From contig NZ_BAABJW010000001.1 in NCBI RefSeq assembly GCF_039543505.1, positions 1,116,001-1,180,000 on the forward strand: 64,000 bases of DNA. Direction: 5' to 3'. Under the pieces are notes generated by a model, which saw nothing but the letters and a program-made list of their open reading frames with translations, searched no databases and was not told the DNA's origin. Position 1 is the stretch's first letter, and each line of letters begins with the position of its first letter. This DNA comes from Litoribaculum gwangyangense (GTDB taxonomy: Bacteria; Bacteroidota; Bacteroidia; Flavobacteriales; Flavobacteriaceae). The translations under genes and the position numbers were made by a program. Below, one piece after another: positions 17,280 to 26,156 of the stretch.

Positions 17280-19316
17280 TTACTTTATCAACCCTGCTCT
17301 TCTAAGTAGGGCCTCAGGTTCAGGTTCTTTTCCCCGAAAGCGTTTATATAAAGTCATGGGGTCGTCGGTTCCACCCTGTGATAAGACAAAATTTTTAAAT
17401 TTATTAGCAACTTCTTTATTAAAAACACCTGCTTCTTTAAAATACTCAAAAGCGTCAGCATCTAATACTTCTGCCCATTTGTAACTGTAATAACCAGAAG
17501 AATAGCCTCCTTGAAAAATATGTGAAAAAGAGGTGCTCATACAATTTTCAGCCACATCAGGATACAATTTTGTGTTTTCAAATGCTATTAATTCATGCGC
17601 TTTTACGTTTGTTATGGTTGTTGGGTTTTGACCATGCCAACTCATATCCAGTAAACCAAAACTAATTTGCCTTAAGGTTTGCATGCCTTCATGAAAAGTT
17701 GCAGAATCCTTTATCTTTTTAACCAAATCCATTGGGATAACCTCACCAGTTTCATAGTGGGTTGCAAATAATTCTAAAGCTTCTTTTTCGTAACACCAGT
17801 TTTCTAAAACCTGGCTAGGTAATTCCACAAAGTCCCAATACACACTTGTTCCCGACAAACTTGGGTAGGTGGTATTTGCCAACATACCATGCAAAGCATG
17901 ACCAAATTCATGGAAAAGGGTGGTGACTTCATTAAAAGTCAACAATGAAGGTTTTGTTTTTGTAGGTTTTGTAAAATTGCAAACAATGGAAATATGAGGC
18001 CTATTATTTTTACCTTCTTTTATGTATTGTGGTTTAAAGGACGTCATCCACGCACCGTTACGTTTTCCAGGTCTTGGAAAAAAATCGGCATAAAAAATAG
18101 AGATTAAATCGCCCTTATCATTAGTTACTTTATAGGTTAAAACATCTTGGTGGTATTTGTCTATGGTATTTATCTCCTCAAAATGTAATCCGAATAATCT
18201 TTGTGAAATGGTAAACACCCCATTGATAACATTTTCTAATTTAAAATAGGGTTTGAGTTTTTCATCATCCAAATCGAACAACTTTTGCTTTAGTTTTTCG
18301 GCATAGTAAGCACCATCCCATTTCTCTAATTGATCATTACCTTCCAGATCTTTGGCGAAATTTTGAAGATTAGCAAATTCACGTTCAGCTGCTGGTTTTG
18401 CTTTTTCCAGAAGTTCATTTAAAAAAGCTTCTACTTTTTCGGGCGTTTTTGCCATGCGTTCTTCCAAAACAAAATGCGCATGGGTTTTGTAGTCTAATAA
18501 TTGCGCACGTTCAAAACGCAGTTTAGCAATTTGAAGGACATTATCTTGATTGTCTAGCGCATCTCCTTTAAATGATTTTGCACCAGCTGCCAGAGTTATT
18601 TTTTTTCGTAGTTCTCGATTATCGGCATAAGTTACGAAAGGAATGTAACTGGGGTAGTCTAAAGTAAACAGCCAACCATCTTTGTCTTTACTTTCAGCGA
18701 GTTGTTTAGCAGCTTCTATGGTGCCTTCTGGAAGTCCAGATAAGTCTGCTTCATCTGTAATAAGCATTTCAAACTTATTAGTTTCTGCTAGTACATTTTC
18801 GCCAAACTTTAATTTTAACTGACTTAGTTTTTTATCGATTTCACGCAACTTTAACTTTTTATCTACCGGAAGATTCGCGCCATTTCTAGAAAAGCTTTTG
18901 TATTTTTTGTCAAGCAATGTTTGCTGCTCGGTGGTTAATTCCAATGAATCTTTAGCATCATAGACTGCTTTAACACGTTCGAACAGCTCTTCATTTAAGG
19001 TAATATCGTTACTGAATTCTGAAAGCATTGGCGAAACTTCCTGGGCTATTTTTTGTATTTCTTCATTGGTTTCAGCAGAATTCAAATTAAAAAAGATGCT
19101 GGATATTCTATCTAATGGTTCACCTGAAAAATCTAATGCTTCAATCGTGTTTTTAAAAGTAGGTACTTCATCATTATTTACAATAGCATCAATTTCGGCT
19201 TTTGCGTCATTTATGGCTTGTTTGAATGCTGGTAAAAAATCCTCATTTTTTATTTTTGAGAATGGAGCTGTATTATAATTGGTTTCAAAAGGTTTAACTA
19301 ATATATTTTTTGTCAT
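17280..19316 (-). CDS. dcp: M3-family oligopeptidase / peptidyl-dipeptidase Dcp-like
   Basis: A 678-residue zinc metallopeptidase of the thimet oligopeptidase family. The catalytic motif TLFHEFGHALHGML lies near residue 470, with the third ligand Glu in the downstream helix region, and GTSVYWDFVELPSQ, SGYYSYKWAEVLDADAF and GGTDDPMTLYKRFRG are typical of the Dcp/OpdA branch. There is no signal peptide, so it is likely cytosolic and degrades short peptides. It is monocistronic or loosely linked to the downstream sigma gene (51-base gap). Confidence 0.92.
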   Translation of the reverse strand: MTKNILVKPFETNYNTAPFSKIKNEDFLPAFKQAINDAKAEIDAIVNNDEVPTFKNTIEALDFSGEPLDRISSIFFNLNSAETNEEIQKIAQEVSPMLSEFSNDITLNEELFERVKAVYDAKDSLELTTEQQTLLDKKYKSFSRNGANLPVDKKLKLREIDKKLSQLKLKFGENVLAETNKFEMLITDEADLSGLPEGTIEAAKQLAESKDKDGWLFTLDYPSYIPFVTYADNRELRKKITLAAGAKSFKGDALDNQDNVLQIAKLRFERAQLLDYKTHAHFVLEERMAKTPEKVEAFLNELLEKAKPAAEREFANLQNFAKDLEGNDQLEKWDGAYYAEKLKQKLFDLDDEKLKPYFKLENVINGVFTISQRLFGLHFEEINTIDKYHQDVLTYKVTNDKGDLISIFYADFFPRPGKRNGAWMTSFKPQYIKEGKNNRPHISIVCNFTKPTKTKPSLLTFNEVTTLFHEFGHALHGMLANTTYPSLSGTSVYWDFVELPSQVLENWCYEKEALELFATHYETGEVIPMDLVKKIKDSATFHEGMQTLRQISFGLLDMSWHGQNPTTITNVKAHELIAFENTKLYPDVAENCMSTSFSHIFQGGYSSGYYSYKWAEVLDADAFEYFKEAGVFNKEVANKFKNFVLSQGGTDDPMTLYKRFRGKEPEPEALLRRAGLIK

Positions 19317-19435
19317 TTTATGAGGAAATATGTTAAAAAAGCAGATTTACTATGTGTGCATAATAAATTTTTTATATGTTTGCCGACAACAATTTGCAGA
19401 GTGACTAACTCATGAGAATTATTTGTTAATAGCTG

Positions 19436-19464
19436 AAAAGCCCTGAATGAATTTCGGGGCTTTT
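19436..19464 (-). terminator. Rho-independent terminator after purE
   Basis: AAAAGCCCTGAA (19436-19447) pairs with TTCGGGGCTTTT (19453-19464) with one wobble, loop of five bases, flanked by A and T runs on both sides. It begins two bases after the purE stop on the minus strand and faces the empty region before the M3 peptidase gene, so it ends the purK-purE transcript. Confidence 0.75.
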
Positions 19465-19465
19465 T

Positions 19466-19948
19466 TCATTTTAAATCTTTAACCGATTCGTTTACTTTCA
19501 TTTTAAGACCTTCTTTATAGGCTAATATTTTATCGAGTGTACATTTATCATGAGAACCAATAATTTGTGCTGCTAAAATACCTGCATTTTTTGCGCCATT
19601 AAGGGCTACTGTTGCTACAGGAACACCACCTGGCATTTGTAAAATAGAAAGTACGGAATCCCAACCATCAATGGAATTGGAGCTTTTAACAGGAACGCCT
19701 ATAACGGGAAGGGGTGATAAAGAAGCAATCATACCTGGTAAATGCGCAGCGCCACCAGCGCCAGCAATTATTACAGAGAACCCTCTAGTATGCGCATTTT
19801 TACCATAATCGAACAATTTTTCTGGTGTACGATGTGCGGAAACAATATCAACTTCAACTTCAATGTCAAAACCTTTTAACATATCAACGGCGTCTTGCAT
19901 AACTGGCAGGTCGCTTTTGCTTCCCATAATAACTCCAACTTTACTCAT
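19466..19948 (-). CDS. purE: N5-carboxyaminoimidazole ribonucleotide mutase
   Basis: A 160-residue class I PurE that converts N5-CAIR to CAIR in purine synthesis. The signature MGSKSDLPVM at the N-terminus, SAHRTPE near residue 40 and AGAGGAAHLPGM near residue 68 are the CAIR-binding loops. It follows purK with a two-base gap and is ended by a strong hairpin, a compact purKE operon. Presence of purK confirms the class I (bacterial two-step) route. Confidence 0.97.
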   Translation of the reverse strand: MSKVGVIMGSKSDLPVMQDAVDMLKGFDIEVEVDIVSAHRTPEKLFDYGKNAHTRGFSVIIAGAGGAAHLPGMIASLSPLPVIGVPVKSSNSIDGWDSVLSILQMPGGVPVATVALNGAKNAGILAAQIIGSHDKCTLDKILAYKEGLKMKVNESVKDLK

Positions 19949-19950
19949 AA

Positions 19951-21108
19951 TTATTTACTTATTACTTTTATTGTCTTTTTAACTTGCTCAGCGACTCTTC
20001 TGGCTTCATTTAAATCTTCATTCACTATGGTTACATGTCCCATTTTTCTAAAAGGGCGTGTTTGTTTTTTACCATAAATATGAGGCGTAACGCCGTCCAT
20101 TTTCATAATGTTTTCAATATGCTCATAAAAAACATCACCAGTATAGCCCTCAGCCCCAACTAAATTTACCATAACACCACCAACTTTACTATCAGTTCTG
20201 CCTAATGGTAAATCTAGAATAGCTCTCAGGTGTTGCTCAAATTGCGAGGTATAGCTTGCTTCAATGGTTTGATGACCAGAGTTATGTGGTCTTGGAGCCA
20301 CTTCATTTACTAGAATTTGGTCGTCTTCAGTTTGAAACATTTCAACGGCTAACAAACCCACATGATGAAAAGCTCTTGAGGTTTTTAAAGCCACATCTTC
20401 GGCTTTTTTTGCTAGGTCTTCAGAAATGCGAGCGGGACAAATGACATACTCTACTTGGTTAGCCTCAGGGTGAAACTCCATTTCAACTACTGGGTAACTT
20501 TTCGTTTCCCCAGATGCATTTCTGGCCACAATAACAGCAAGTTCATTTTTAAAAGGTACTAAGTTTTCGGCGATGCATTCACCTTTTGGTAAACCTTCCA
20601 AGTCTGAGAGTTTTCTAACTATCTTCACACCATTCCCATCATAACCAAATTGCGCTGCTTTCCAAACAAACGGAAAATTTAACCCACCATTACTAATGGT
20701 ATCTTCAATTTCGGAAAGATATGCAAAACGCGAAAAAGGTGCTGTTGGAATGCTATTGTCAACATAAAACAATTTTTGTTTTGCTTTATTTTGAATAGTC
20801 CTTAAGGTCTTTGAAGCAGGATACACTTTTACCCCTTCTTTTTCAAGATCTTCTAAAGCATCCACATTTACATTTTCAATTTCAATGGTCAATACATCAA
20901 CTTGTTTTCCGAAATTGAAAACAGCCTGATAATCCATCAAATCACCTAAATGAAATTCATCACAGGCAATTTTGCATGGGGCATCTTTAGTAGCATCTAG
21001 AACGCAGGTGTAAATATCAAATTTTCTGGTATTGTAAAGTAGCATTTTTCCTAATTGTCCGCCACCAAGAATACCTAATTTAAAATTTGAAGAAAAGTAA
21101 TTTTTCAT
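19951..21108 (-). CDS. purK: N5-carboxyaminoimidazole ribonucleotide synthase
   Basis: A 385-residue ATP-grasp enzyme that carboxylates AIR to N5-CAIR with ATP and bicarbonate. The N-terminus KLGILGGGQLGKML is the pre-ATP-grasp Rossmann signature, PFVWKAAQFGYDGNG holds the ATP-binding lysine and Gly-rich loop, and NEVAPRPHNSGHQTIE is the conserved metal and AIR-binding segment. It is divergent from the HPRT-adenylate kinase gene, so salvage and de novo purine genes share one 133-base control region. Confidence 0.97.
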   Translation of the reverse strand: MKNYFSSNFKLGILGGGQLGKMLLYNTRKFDIYTCVLDATKDAPCKIACDEFHLGDLMDYQAVFNFGKQVDVLTIEIENVNVDALEDLEKEGVKVYPASKTLRTIQNKAKQKLFYVDNSIPTAPFSRFAYLSEIEDTISNGGLNFPFVWKAAQFGYDGNGVKIVRKLSDLEGLPKGECIAENLVPFKNELAVIVARNASGETKSYPVVEMEFHPEANQVEYVICPARISEDLAKKAEDVALKTSRAFHHVGLLAVEMFQTEDDQILVNEVAPRPHNSGHQTIEASYTSQFEQHLRAILDLPLGRTDSKVGGVMVNLVGAEGYTGDVFYEHIENIMKMDGVTPHIYGKKQTRPFRKMGHVTIVNEDLNEARRVAEQVKKTIKVISK

Positions 21109-21212
21109 GTTTTACAGCTAATTGCTTGTTTTAGATAAGCAAAAATACACTTAAATCTTAAAATAGTTCCTAATTCATAAATCAAAAAATCGGTATTAGG
21201 CAATCTATTGAT

Positions 21213-21220
21213 TATCTTTG
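21213..21220 (+). promoter_or_regulatory. Candidate -7 promoter box for the HPRT-adenylate kinase gene
   Basis: TATCTTTG is an exact TAnnTTTG match, ending 21 bases before the GTG start. It lies in the divergent region between purK and the fused gene. A clear -33 TTTG is not seen. Confidence 0.4.
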
Positions 21221-21241
21221 CCACTTTAAAAATAAATACCC

Positions 21242-22351
21242 GTGATAAAGCTACACGATAAATATTTTAAACCGTTTATTTCTGGAAAGCAAATAGATGA
21301 GGCTTTACAGCGTTTGGCAGATGAAATAGCTGAGGATGTTGGTGACGAAATTCCTGTTTTTGTGGGCATTTTAAACGGTTCGTTTATGGTGGTGAGCGAT
21401 TTTGTAAAAAAATATCCAAAACCTTGCGAAGTAACTTTTATAAAATTAGCTTCTTATGAAGGTGTAAAATCATCTGAAGATATTCAAAGGTTAATAGGGT
21501 TAACCCAAGATTTAACTGGGCGAACCGTGATAGTTTTGGAAGATATCATCGATACTGGAAACACTTTAAATGAGGTTTATCGCATTTTTAAAAATGAACA
21601 GGTAAAATCGCTTAAAATAGCAACTCTTTTTCATAAACCAGAAGCTTATAAAAAAGACTTTAAATTACATTATGTAGGAATTGAAATCCCCAATAAGTTT
21701 ATTGTAGGCTATGGGTTAGATTATGATGGATTAGGAAGAAATTTACCAGAAGTATATCAAATAAAAGAAACACAATACATGACAAACTTAGTGCTATTTG
21801 GCCCTCCAGGAGCAGGAAAGGGAACGCAGGCAAATTTTTTAAAAGAAAAATATAATTTAGTACACATCTCCACAGGCGATGTTTTTAGATACAATATAAA
21901 AAATGAAACGGCTTTAGGGATGTTGGCCAAATCATACATGGACAAAGGGGAATTAGTTCCCGACCAAGTAACCATTGATATGTTAGAAGCGGAAGTTGAA
22001 AAAAATACCGATGCCAAAGGGTTTATTTTTGATGGTTTCCCGAGAACCCATGCCCAAGCTGATGCACTAGATAAGTTGATGGATAGCAAAGACTCTCAAA
22101 TAAACGCCATGATTGCTTTAGAAGTAGATGATGAAATTTTAGTGGAGCGTTTACTAAGTAGAGGAAAAACAAGTGGACGACCTGATGATGCTGACGAATC
22201 CATTATCCGTAATAGGATTAAAGAATACTACGATAAAACTGCTATTTTAAAAGATTACTATTCGGCTCAGGATAAATATTTTGGGGTTGATGGCGTGGGT
22301 AGTATTGAAGATATTACTAAACGCCTTAGTGGTGTTATTGATAAACTATAG
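21242..22351 (+). CDS. Fused hypoxanthine phosphoribosyltransferase - adenylate kinase
   Basis: One 369-residue frame from a GTG start encodes two complete enzymes. Residues 1 to about 178 are HPRT: FVGILNGSFMV, the PRPP-binding VIVLEDIIDTGNTL, and the C-terminal VGYGLDYDG. Residues 180-369 begin at an internal Met and are adenylate kinase: Walker A LFGPPGAGKGTQ, ISTGDVFR, FDGFPRTHAQA and a short lid (SRGKTSGRPDDADESI) without zinc cysteines. The domains join with only a few linker residues. HPRT makes IMP/GMP from bases and adenylate kinase balances AMP, ADP and ATP. Translation from the internal ATG at 21779 could yield a free kinase as well. Confidence 0.93.
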   Translation: MIKLHDKYFKPFISGKQIDEALQRLADEIAEDVGDEIPVFVGILNGSFMVVSDFVKKYPKPCEVTFIKLASYEGVKSSEDIQRLIGLTQDLTGRTVIVLEDIIDTGNTLNEVYRIFKNEQVKSLKIATLFHKPEAYKKDFKLHYVGIEIPNKFIVGYGLDYDGLGRNLPEVYQIKETQYMTNLVLFGPPGAGKGTQANFLKEKYNLVHISTGDVFRYNIKNETALGMLAKSYMDKGELVPDQVTIDMLEAEVEKNTDAKGFIFDGFPRTHAQADALDKLMDSKDSQINAMIALEVDDEILVERLLSRGKTSGRPDDADESIIRNRIKEYYDKTAILKDYYSAQDKYFGVDGVGSIEDITKRLSGVIDKL

Positions 22352-22430
22352 TCGAGACGTTTATTGGTATAGTTTTTTAAATATCTAGGCTGAGCCAAAC
22401 AAATCCACAAATAACCAATAAGAAGGAAAA

Positions 22431-23429
22431 ATGACTGAGGGCAACTTTGTAGACTACGTAAAAATGTATGTGAGCTCTGGAAATGGAGGTAAAGGATCTG
22501 CACATTTACATCGTGAAAAATATGTTGCCAAAGGAGGACCAGATGGTGGCGATGGCGGTCGTGGTGGGCATGTGATTGTTAGAGGAAACCAAAATCTTTG
22601 GACGCTTCTTCATTTAAAATTCAAAAAACACATCAAAGCGGGTCATGGTGAGCATGGTGGAAGTGCCAGAAGTTTTGGTGCGGATGGCGAGGATGCTTAC
22701 ATTGAAGTGCCACTTGGAACGGTTGTACGTGATACGGATACCAACGACATCCTTTTTGAAATCACCGAAGATGGTGAAGAAAAAATATTAGCAAAGGGCG
22801 GAAAGGGAGGTTTAGGCAACTGGCATTTTAAGTCATCAACAAATCAAACCCCGCGATACGCTCAACCGGGAATTCTCATGGAAGAGAAGTACGTGACCAT
22901 GGAACTAAAGGTTCTTGCTGATGTTGGTTTAGTCGGTTTTCCAAATGCAGGGAAATCCACCTTGTTGTCTGTTATGACTTCAGCAAAACCAAAGATTGCT
23001 GATTATGAGTTTACGACTTTAAAGCCTAATCTGGGAATTGTAAAATATCATGATTTTCAAACGTTTGTCATGGCCGATATACCAGGAATCATTGAAGGGG
23101 CTGCCGAAGGTAAAGGTTTAGGACATTACTTCTTAAGACATATTGAGCGTAATTCGGTTTTATTGTTTTTAATTCCTGCGGATGCCAAAGATATCAAAAA
23201 ACAATACGAAATATTGTTGGATGAATTACGACGTTACAATCCTGAGATGCTTGATAAAGAACGCATTATAGCCATATCAAAAAGTGATATGCTGGACGAA
23301 GAATTAAAAACAGAGTTGAAAGTACAATTGGATAAGGAACTTCCTATTCCATATTTATTTATTTCTTCTGTTGCGCAACAAGGTCTTACTCAATTAAAGG
23401 ATATGTTGTGGAATATGTTAAATGGGTAA
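22431..23429 (+). CDS. obg: Obg-family GTPase (CgtA)
   Basis: A 332-residue ribosome-associated GTPase involved in 50S assembly and stress response. The glycine-rich Obg fold occupies residues 1-158 (GGDGGRGGHV, GGKGGLGNWHFKSSTNQ), followed by the G domain: G1 GFPNAGKSTLL (about 168), G2/G3 FTTLKPNLG and DIPGIIEGAAEGKGLG, and G4 in ISKSD. The poorly conserved C-terminal OCT domain is absent, as is usual in Bacteroidota. An AAGGA-like ribosome site lies just before the ATG. It follows the HPRT-adenylate kinase gene by 79 bases and may be co-transcribed. Confidence 0.97.
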   Translation: MTEGNFVDYVKMYVSSGNGGKGSAHLHREKYVAKGGPDGGDGGRGGHVIVRGNQNLWTLLHLKFKKHIKAGHGEHGGSARSFGADGEDAYIEVPLGTVVRDTDTNDILFEITEDGEEKILAKGGKGGLGNWHFKSSTNQTPRYAQPGILMEEKYVTMELKVLADVGLVGFPNAGKSTLLSVMTSAKPKIADYEFTTLKPNLGIVKYHDFQTFVMADIPGIIEGAAEGKGLGHYFLRHIERNSVLLFLIPADAKDIKKQYEILLDELRRYNPEMLDKERIIAISKSDMLDEELKTELKVQLDKELPIPYLFISSVAQQGLTQLKDMLWNMLNG

Positions 23430-23431
23430 TC

Positions 23432-24529
23432 TTAAAATCGTTCTAAAATCCAATCTTTAATAATTTTTAACGCAGTTGGTGAAAAAGTCTCTTCAATGGT
23501 ACTGTATTCTTGAATACTCCCAGTTTCAGATGTTTGAAATAAATGGTTTAACCCTTCAAGTTCTTTAATGGTCACATCTTTATTTCCAGCTTTATCTAAA
23601 CTTTCTTTTATTCCCTCTAAATTAATTTTTGGTAATACTTGAAAGTCTTTACTTCCGTTTAAAGCTAAAACTGGACAAGTTGTTTTTTCTAAATAAATTC
23701 TGGGATCTGTTCTAATAAAAGTTAATAACCAATCTGATTTTAGAATGCTTAATTGTTGTTCAATCATTGCAGGCGTAATAGCTGCGGAAATTATGGACAT
23801 TGGATTTTTAACTTTAAAGTTGTTTAGCTCTTCAGTAATCTTCTCTTTTATGACCTCTTCATTCGCATTGTTTTTTATGATGTTGTAAATAATGGTTGTT
23901 AATTTTTCGTTTTCATCAATAATAGCAGTTGATGCTCCTGCTAACTCTGCTGCTCGTCGTGCTTGGGTTTCTAAAACTTTTGCGCCATCTACTCCGACGC
24001 CAGCTAATAAAACAATAAAGTCTACATCTTTGTTTTTCGATGCAACTATGGGTGCAATAAGTCCGCCCTCACTATGGCCTATCAATCCTATTTTTGAGAT
24101 GTTAAGATCTTTTCTGGATTTTAAATAGTTAATTGCAGCTTCAACATCAGTGGCGAAATCAAATGATGTGGATGTTGAAAAATTCCCTTCAGATTCTGCA
24201 ATACCTCTATCATCATATCTTAAAACTGCTATGCCATTATTGGTTAAATAATCTGCAAGAACCAAAAATGGTCTGTGATTAAATTGTTTGACTTCTTCAT
24301 TTCTATTTTGAGGACCGGAACCTGAAATTAAAATAACAGCAGTAGGATTTTTTACATTTTTAGGTAAGGTTAATGTACCTGCCAGTTTGATGCTATCGGC
24401 TTTATAATTTTTAAAATAAATGTTTTCTGAGATATAATTGTAGGGTTCTTTGGGATCCTGTGGTCTTTTGCTTTGAGATACAATAGACAATGAAAGCAAT
24501 GAAAAAATGATTATTGAAATAGATTTCAT
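23432..24529 (-). CDS. Secreted alpha/beta hydrolase
   Basis: A 365-residue serine hydrolase with an N-terminal signal peptide (hydrophobic, ending near VSQS). The oxyanion strand ILISGSGPQNRN is followed by LRYDDRGIAESEG, the nucleophile elbow GLIGHSEGGLI (Ser about 152), a late acid in the NGSKDFQV turn and the His in EGLNHLFQ, giving a full catalytic triad. It resembles the secreted esterase/acyl-peptidase-like hydrolases common in Bacteroidota. It is the last gene of a three-gene operon after the SdpI-like and ArsR-type genes. The substrate is unknown. Confidence 0.87.
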   Translation of the reverse strand: MKSISIIIFSLLSLSIVSQSKRPQDPKEPYNYISENIYFKNYKADSIKLAGTLTLPKNVKNPTAVILISGSGPQNRNEEVKQFNHRPFLVLADYLTNNGIAVLRYDDRGIAESEGNFSTSTSFDFATDVEAAINYLKSRKDLNISKIGLIGHSEGGLIAPIVASKNKDVDFIVLLAGVGVDGAKVLETQARRAAELAGASTAIIDENEKLTTIIYNIIKNNANEEVIKEKITEELNNFKVKNPMSIISAAITPAMIEQQLSILKSDWLLTFIRTDPRIYLEKTTCPVLALNGSKDFQVLPKINLEGIKESLDKAGNKDVTIKELEGLNHLFQTSETGSIQEYSTIEETFSPTALKIIKDWILERF

Positions 24530-24531
24530 AA

Positions 24532-25176
24532 TTATGACTTATTTAGTTTTTTATATTCTAAATAGGAGAATATAATTGGAATAGCGGTAATTATTATAGT
24601 AATAAAGATGAATAGTTTGCTGTTAATATCTTTACTTGCTATTAAACTGGATATGACGATAATTAATCCACCAATAAACCATAATTTACCGGATAGATGA
24701 TGTGTGTTTTTCCAAACGGTTTCATTTTCCAAAGTCCATGGTGTTCTAATTCCTATAAAGTAATTAGCTTTAATCGTTTTCATATAATTACCCAAAAGCA
24801 TGTATAATAGGCCAATAGCTAGAATAATTATTGATGGATTGGTGATGGATTGTTCTTTAACGCTGTATAGGATGAATAAGGCCAAACCAGACATAAATAA
24901 AACCATTAAAAATTTTAAGTTATAAAATTTATTCCCCATAGTTTGCAATTTCTTCTTGGGATCTATAAGAGGAACAACTGAAAAAATTATATAATTAAGC
25001 ACTGGTATTAAGAAGATGATAAGAATTAGTGTGGATTTTTTACCCCATCCATCAATTTCACCTTTGAAATTCCAGTGTACGGGAACGGTGTCTGGTAAAG
25101 AATTCCATATGTAAGATAGGTAAATAAAAGGAATGAGTACAATAACAATTAACGGTAGTTCTTTTTTTAAACGCAT
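24532..25176 (-). CDS. SdpI-family membrane protein (DUF1648 + SdpI)
   Basis: A 214-residue protein with about six transmembrane helices. The N-terminal DUF1648 part shows LPDTVPVHWNFKGEIDGWG and the C-terminal SdpI part shows GNYMKTIKANYFIGIRTPW and ENETVWKNTHHLSGKLWF, both diagnostic. In Bacillus, SdpI gives immunity to the SdpC toxin and sequesters the ArsR-type repressor SdpR. Here it sits directly after an ArsR-type gene (four-base gap), the same gene order, but no toxin gene is visible nearby, so immunity function is unproven. Confidence 0.9.
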   Translation of the reverse strand: MRLKKELPLIVIVLIPFIYLSYIWNSLPDTVPVHWNFKGEIDGWGKKSTLILIIFLIPVLNYIIFSVVPLIDPKKKLQTMGNKFYNLKFLMVLFMSGLALFILYSVKEQSITNPSIIILAIGLLYMLLGNYMKTIKANYFIGIRTPWTLENETVWKNTHHLSGKLWFIGGLIIVISSLIASKDINSKLFIFITIIITAIPIIFSYLEYKKLNKS

Positions 25177-25180
25177 GATG

Positions 25181-25435
25181 TTATTTTTTTAAAGTTAATA
25201 TCCATTGAAGCACATCTTCTAATATGGTGGTATTAATCGAATAGGTTATAAATTGGCCATCTTTTTCGCTTGTTACCAAATCGGCTCTTTTTAGAATATC
25301 CAAATGATGTGAAATACTGGGTTTGGTTATATTAAAGGCATCGGCAATTTCTCCTGCAGTCATGTTTTTCTCCTTAAGTAATTCTAAAATCTGTCTTCGG
25401 GTCTCGTCATTTAAAGCTTTAAATAGGTAATTCAC
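25181..25435 (-). CDS. ArsR/SdpR-family winged-helix autorepressor
   Basis: An 84-residue DNA-binding protein with a GTG start at 25435. The winged helix shows LNDETRRQILELLKEK, then MTAGEIADAFNITKPSISHHLDIL (recognition helix) and a beta-wing with TSEKDGQFITYSIN. No metal-binding Cys motif is seen, as in SdpR-like members. The upstream region carries a perfect 8-bp-arm inverted repeat over the -7 box, which fits autoregulation. It is the first gene of an operon with an SdpI-like protein and a hydrolase. Confidence 0.92.
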   Translation of the reverse strand: MNYLFKALNDETRRQILELLKEKNMTAGEIADAFNITKPSISHHLDILKRADLVTSEKDGQFITYSINTTILEDVLQWILTLKK

Positions 25436-25436
25436 T

Positions 25437-25484
25437 TATTTAGGTATTTAGACAAATATCTAAATATTATTTTGTTTTTGCAAA
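25437..25484 (-). promoter_or_regulatory. Promoter and palindromic operator of the ArsR-SdpI operon
   Basis: A perfect inverted repeat TATTTAGA-6-TCTAAATA lies at 25445-25466, with a further half-site TATTTAG at 25437-25443 abutting the GTG start. On the minus strand a near-consensus -7 box GATATTTG (25453-25460) falls within the palindrome, and a -33 TTTG (25481-25484) lies 20 bases upstream of it. A repressor bound here would block the promoter. Binding by the adjacent ArsR-type protein is inference. Confidence 0.65.
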
Positions 25485-25548
25485 TGATTACAAAAAGGTT
25501 TTTGTTTATGTGGAATAATTTTTGATTAACTTTAATAAAAAATAAGAT

Positions 25549-26070
25549 ATGAGATTCTTAAAAATAGCTATTCTAACATTTTTAATTGTATCCTGCGCAC
25601 CTATACGTGTTAACTACGATTATGATAAAACCACAAATTTCCAGCAATACAAAACCTATAATTATTACGCCGATATACAAACTGGTTTGAGTGAGTTGGA
25701 TACCAAACGTTTTTTGGATGCACTTGACGCAACCATGGCAGCCAAAGGATTTAGTTTAGCAGAAAACCCCGATTTTTTTATCGATATTAAAAGCAATCAA
25801 TACCAAACAGCGCAGCGCAATGCTGTTGGAGTGGGTCTTGGTGGAACCGGACGAAATGTTGGTGGAGGTATTTCCATTGGATTACCCATTGGTCAATCAA
25901 ACATTAAACGAGAAATTATCATCGACTTTGTTGATGAAAACAAAAAGCAACTCTTTTGGCAAGCTGTTAGTGAGGCTAGTTTTAACCCAAAAGCATCACC
26001 AGAGAATCGAGAAGCCAAATTACAAGCTATTGTTGAAAAAGTTTTAACAGGTTTCCCACCAAAACAATAA
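25549..26070 (+). CDS. DUF4136 lipoprotein
   Basis: A 173-residue lipoprotein with a signal peptide ending at the lipobox LIVSC (Cys16), followed by the DUF4136 fold: VNYDYDKTTNFQQYKTYNYY near the start and GGGISIGLPIG, IIDFVDENKKQLFWQAVSEA in the middle. The domain is common in envelope lipoproteins and has no known enzymatic activity. It is divergent from the ArsR-type operon; a TAACTTTA box (near TAnnTTTG) lies upstream. Confidence 0.88.
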   Translation: MRFLKIAILTFLIVSCAPIRVNYDYDKTTNFQQYKTYNYYADIQTGLSELDTKRFLDALDATMAAKGFSLAENPDFFIDIKSNQYQTAQRNAVGVGLGGTGRNVGGGISIGLPIGQSNIKREIIIDFVDENKKQLFWQAVSEASFNPKASPENREAKLQAIVEKVLTGFPPKQ

Positions 26071-26156
26071 TATATTAAATTTTATAGTTTTCATAACATA
26101 ATATATTCTATGATTATTTTTTCGTTTTGTAGTTTTACTTGAAAGAGATAAAACCT

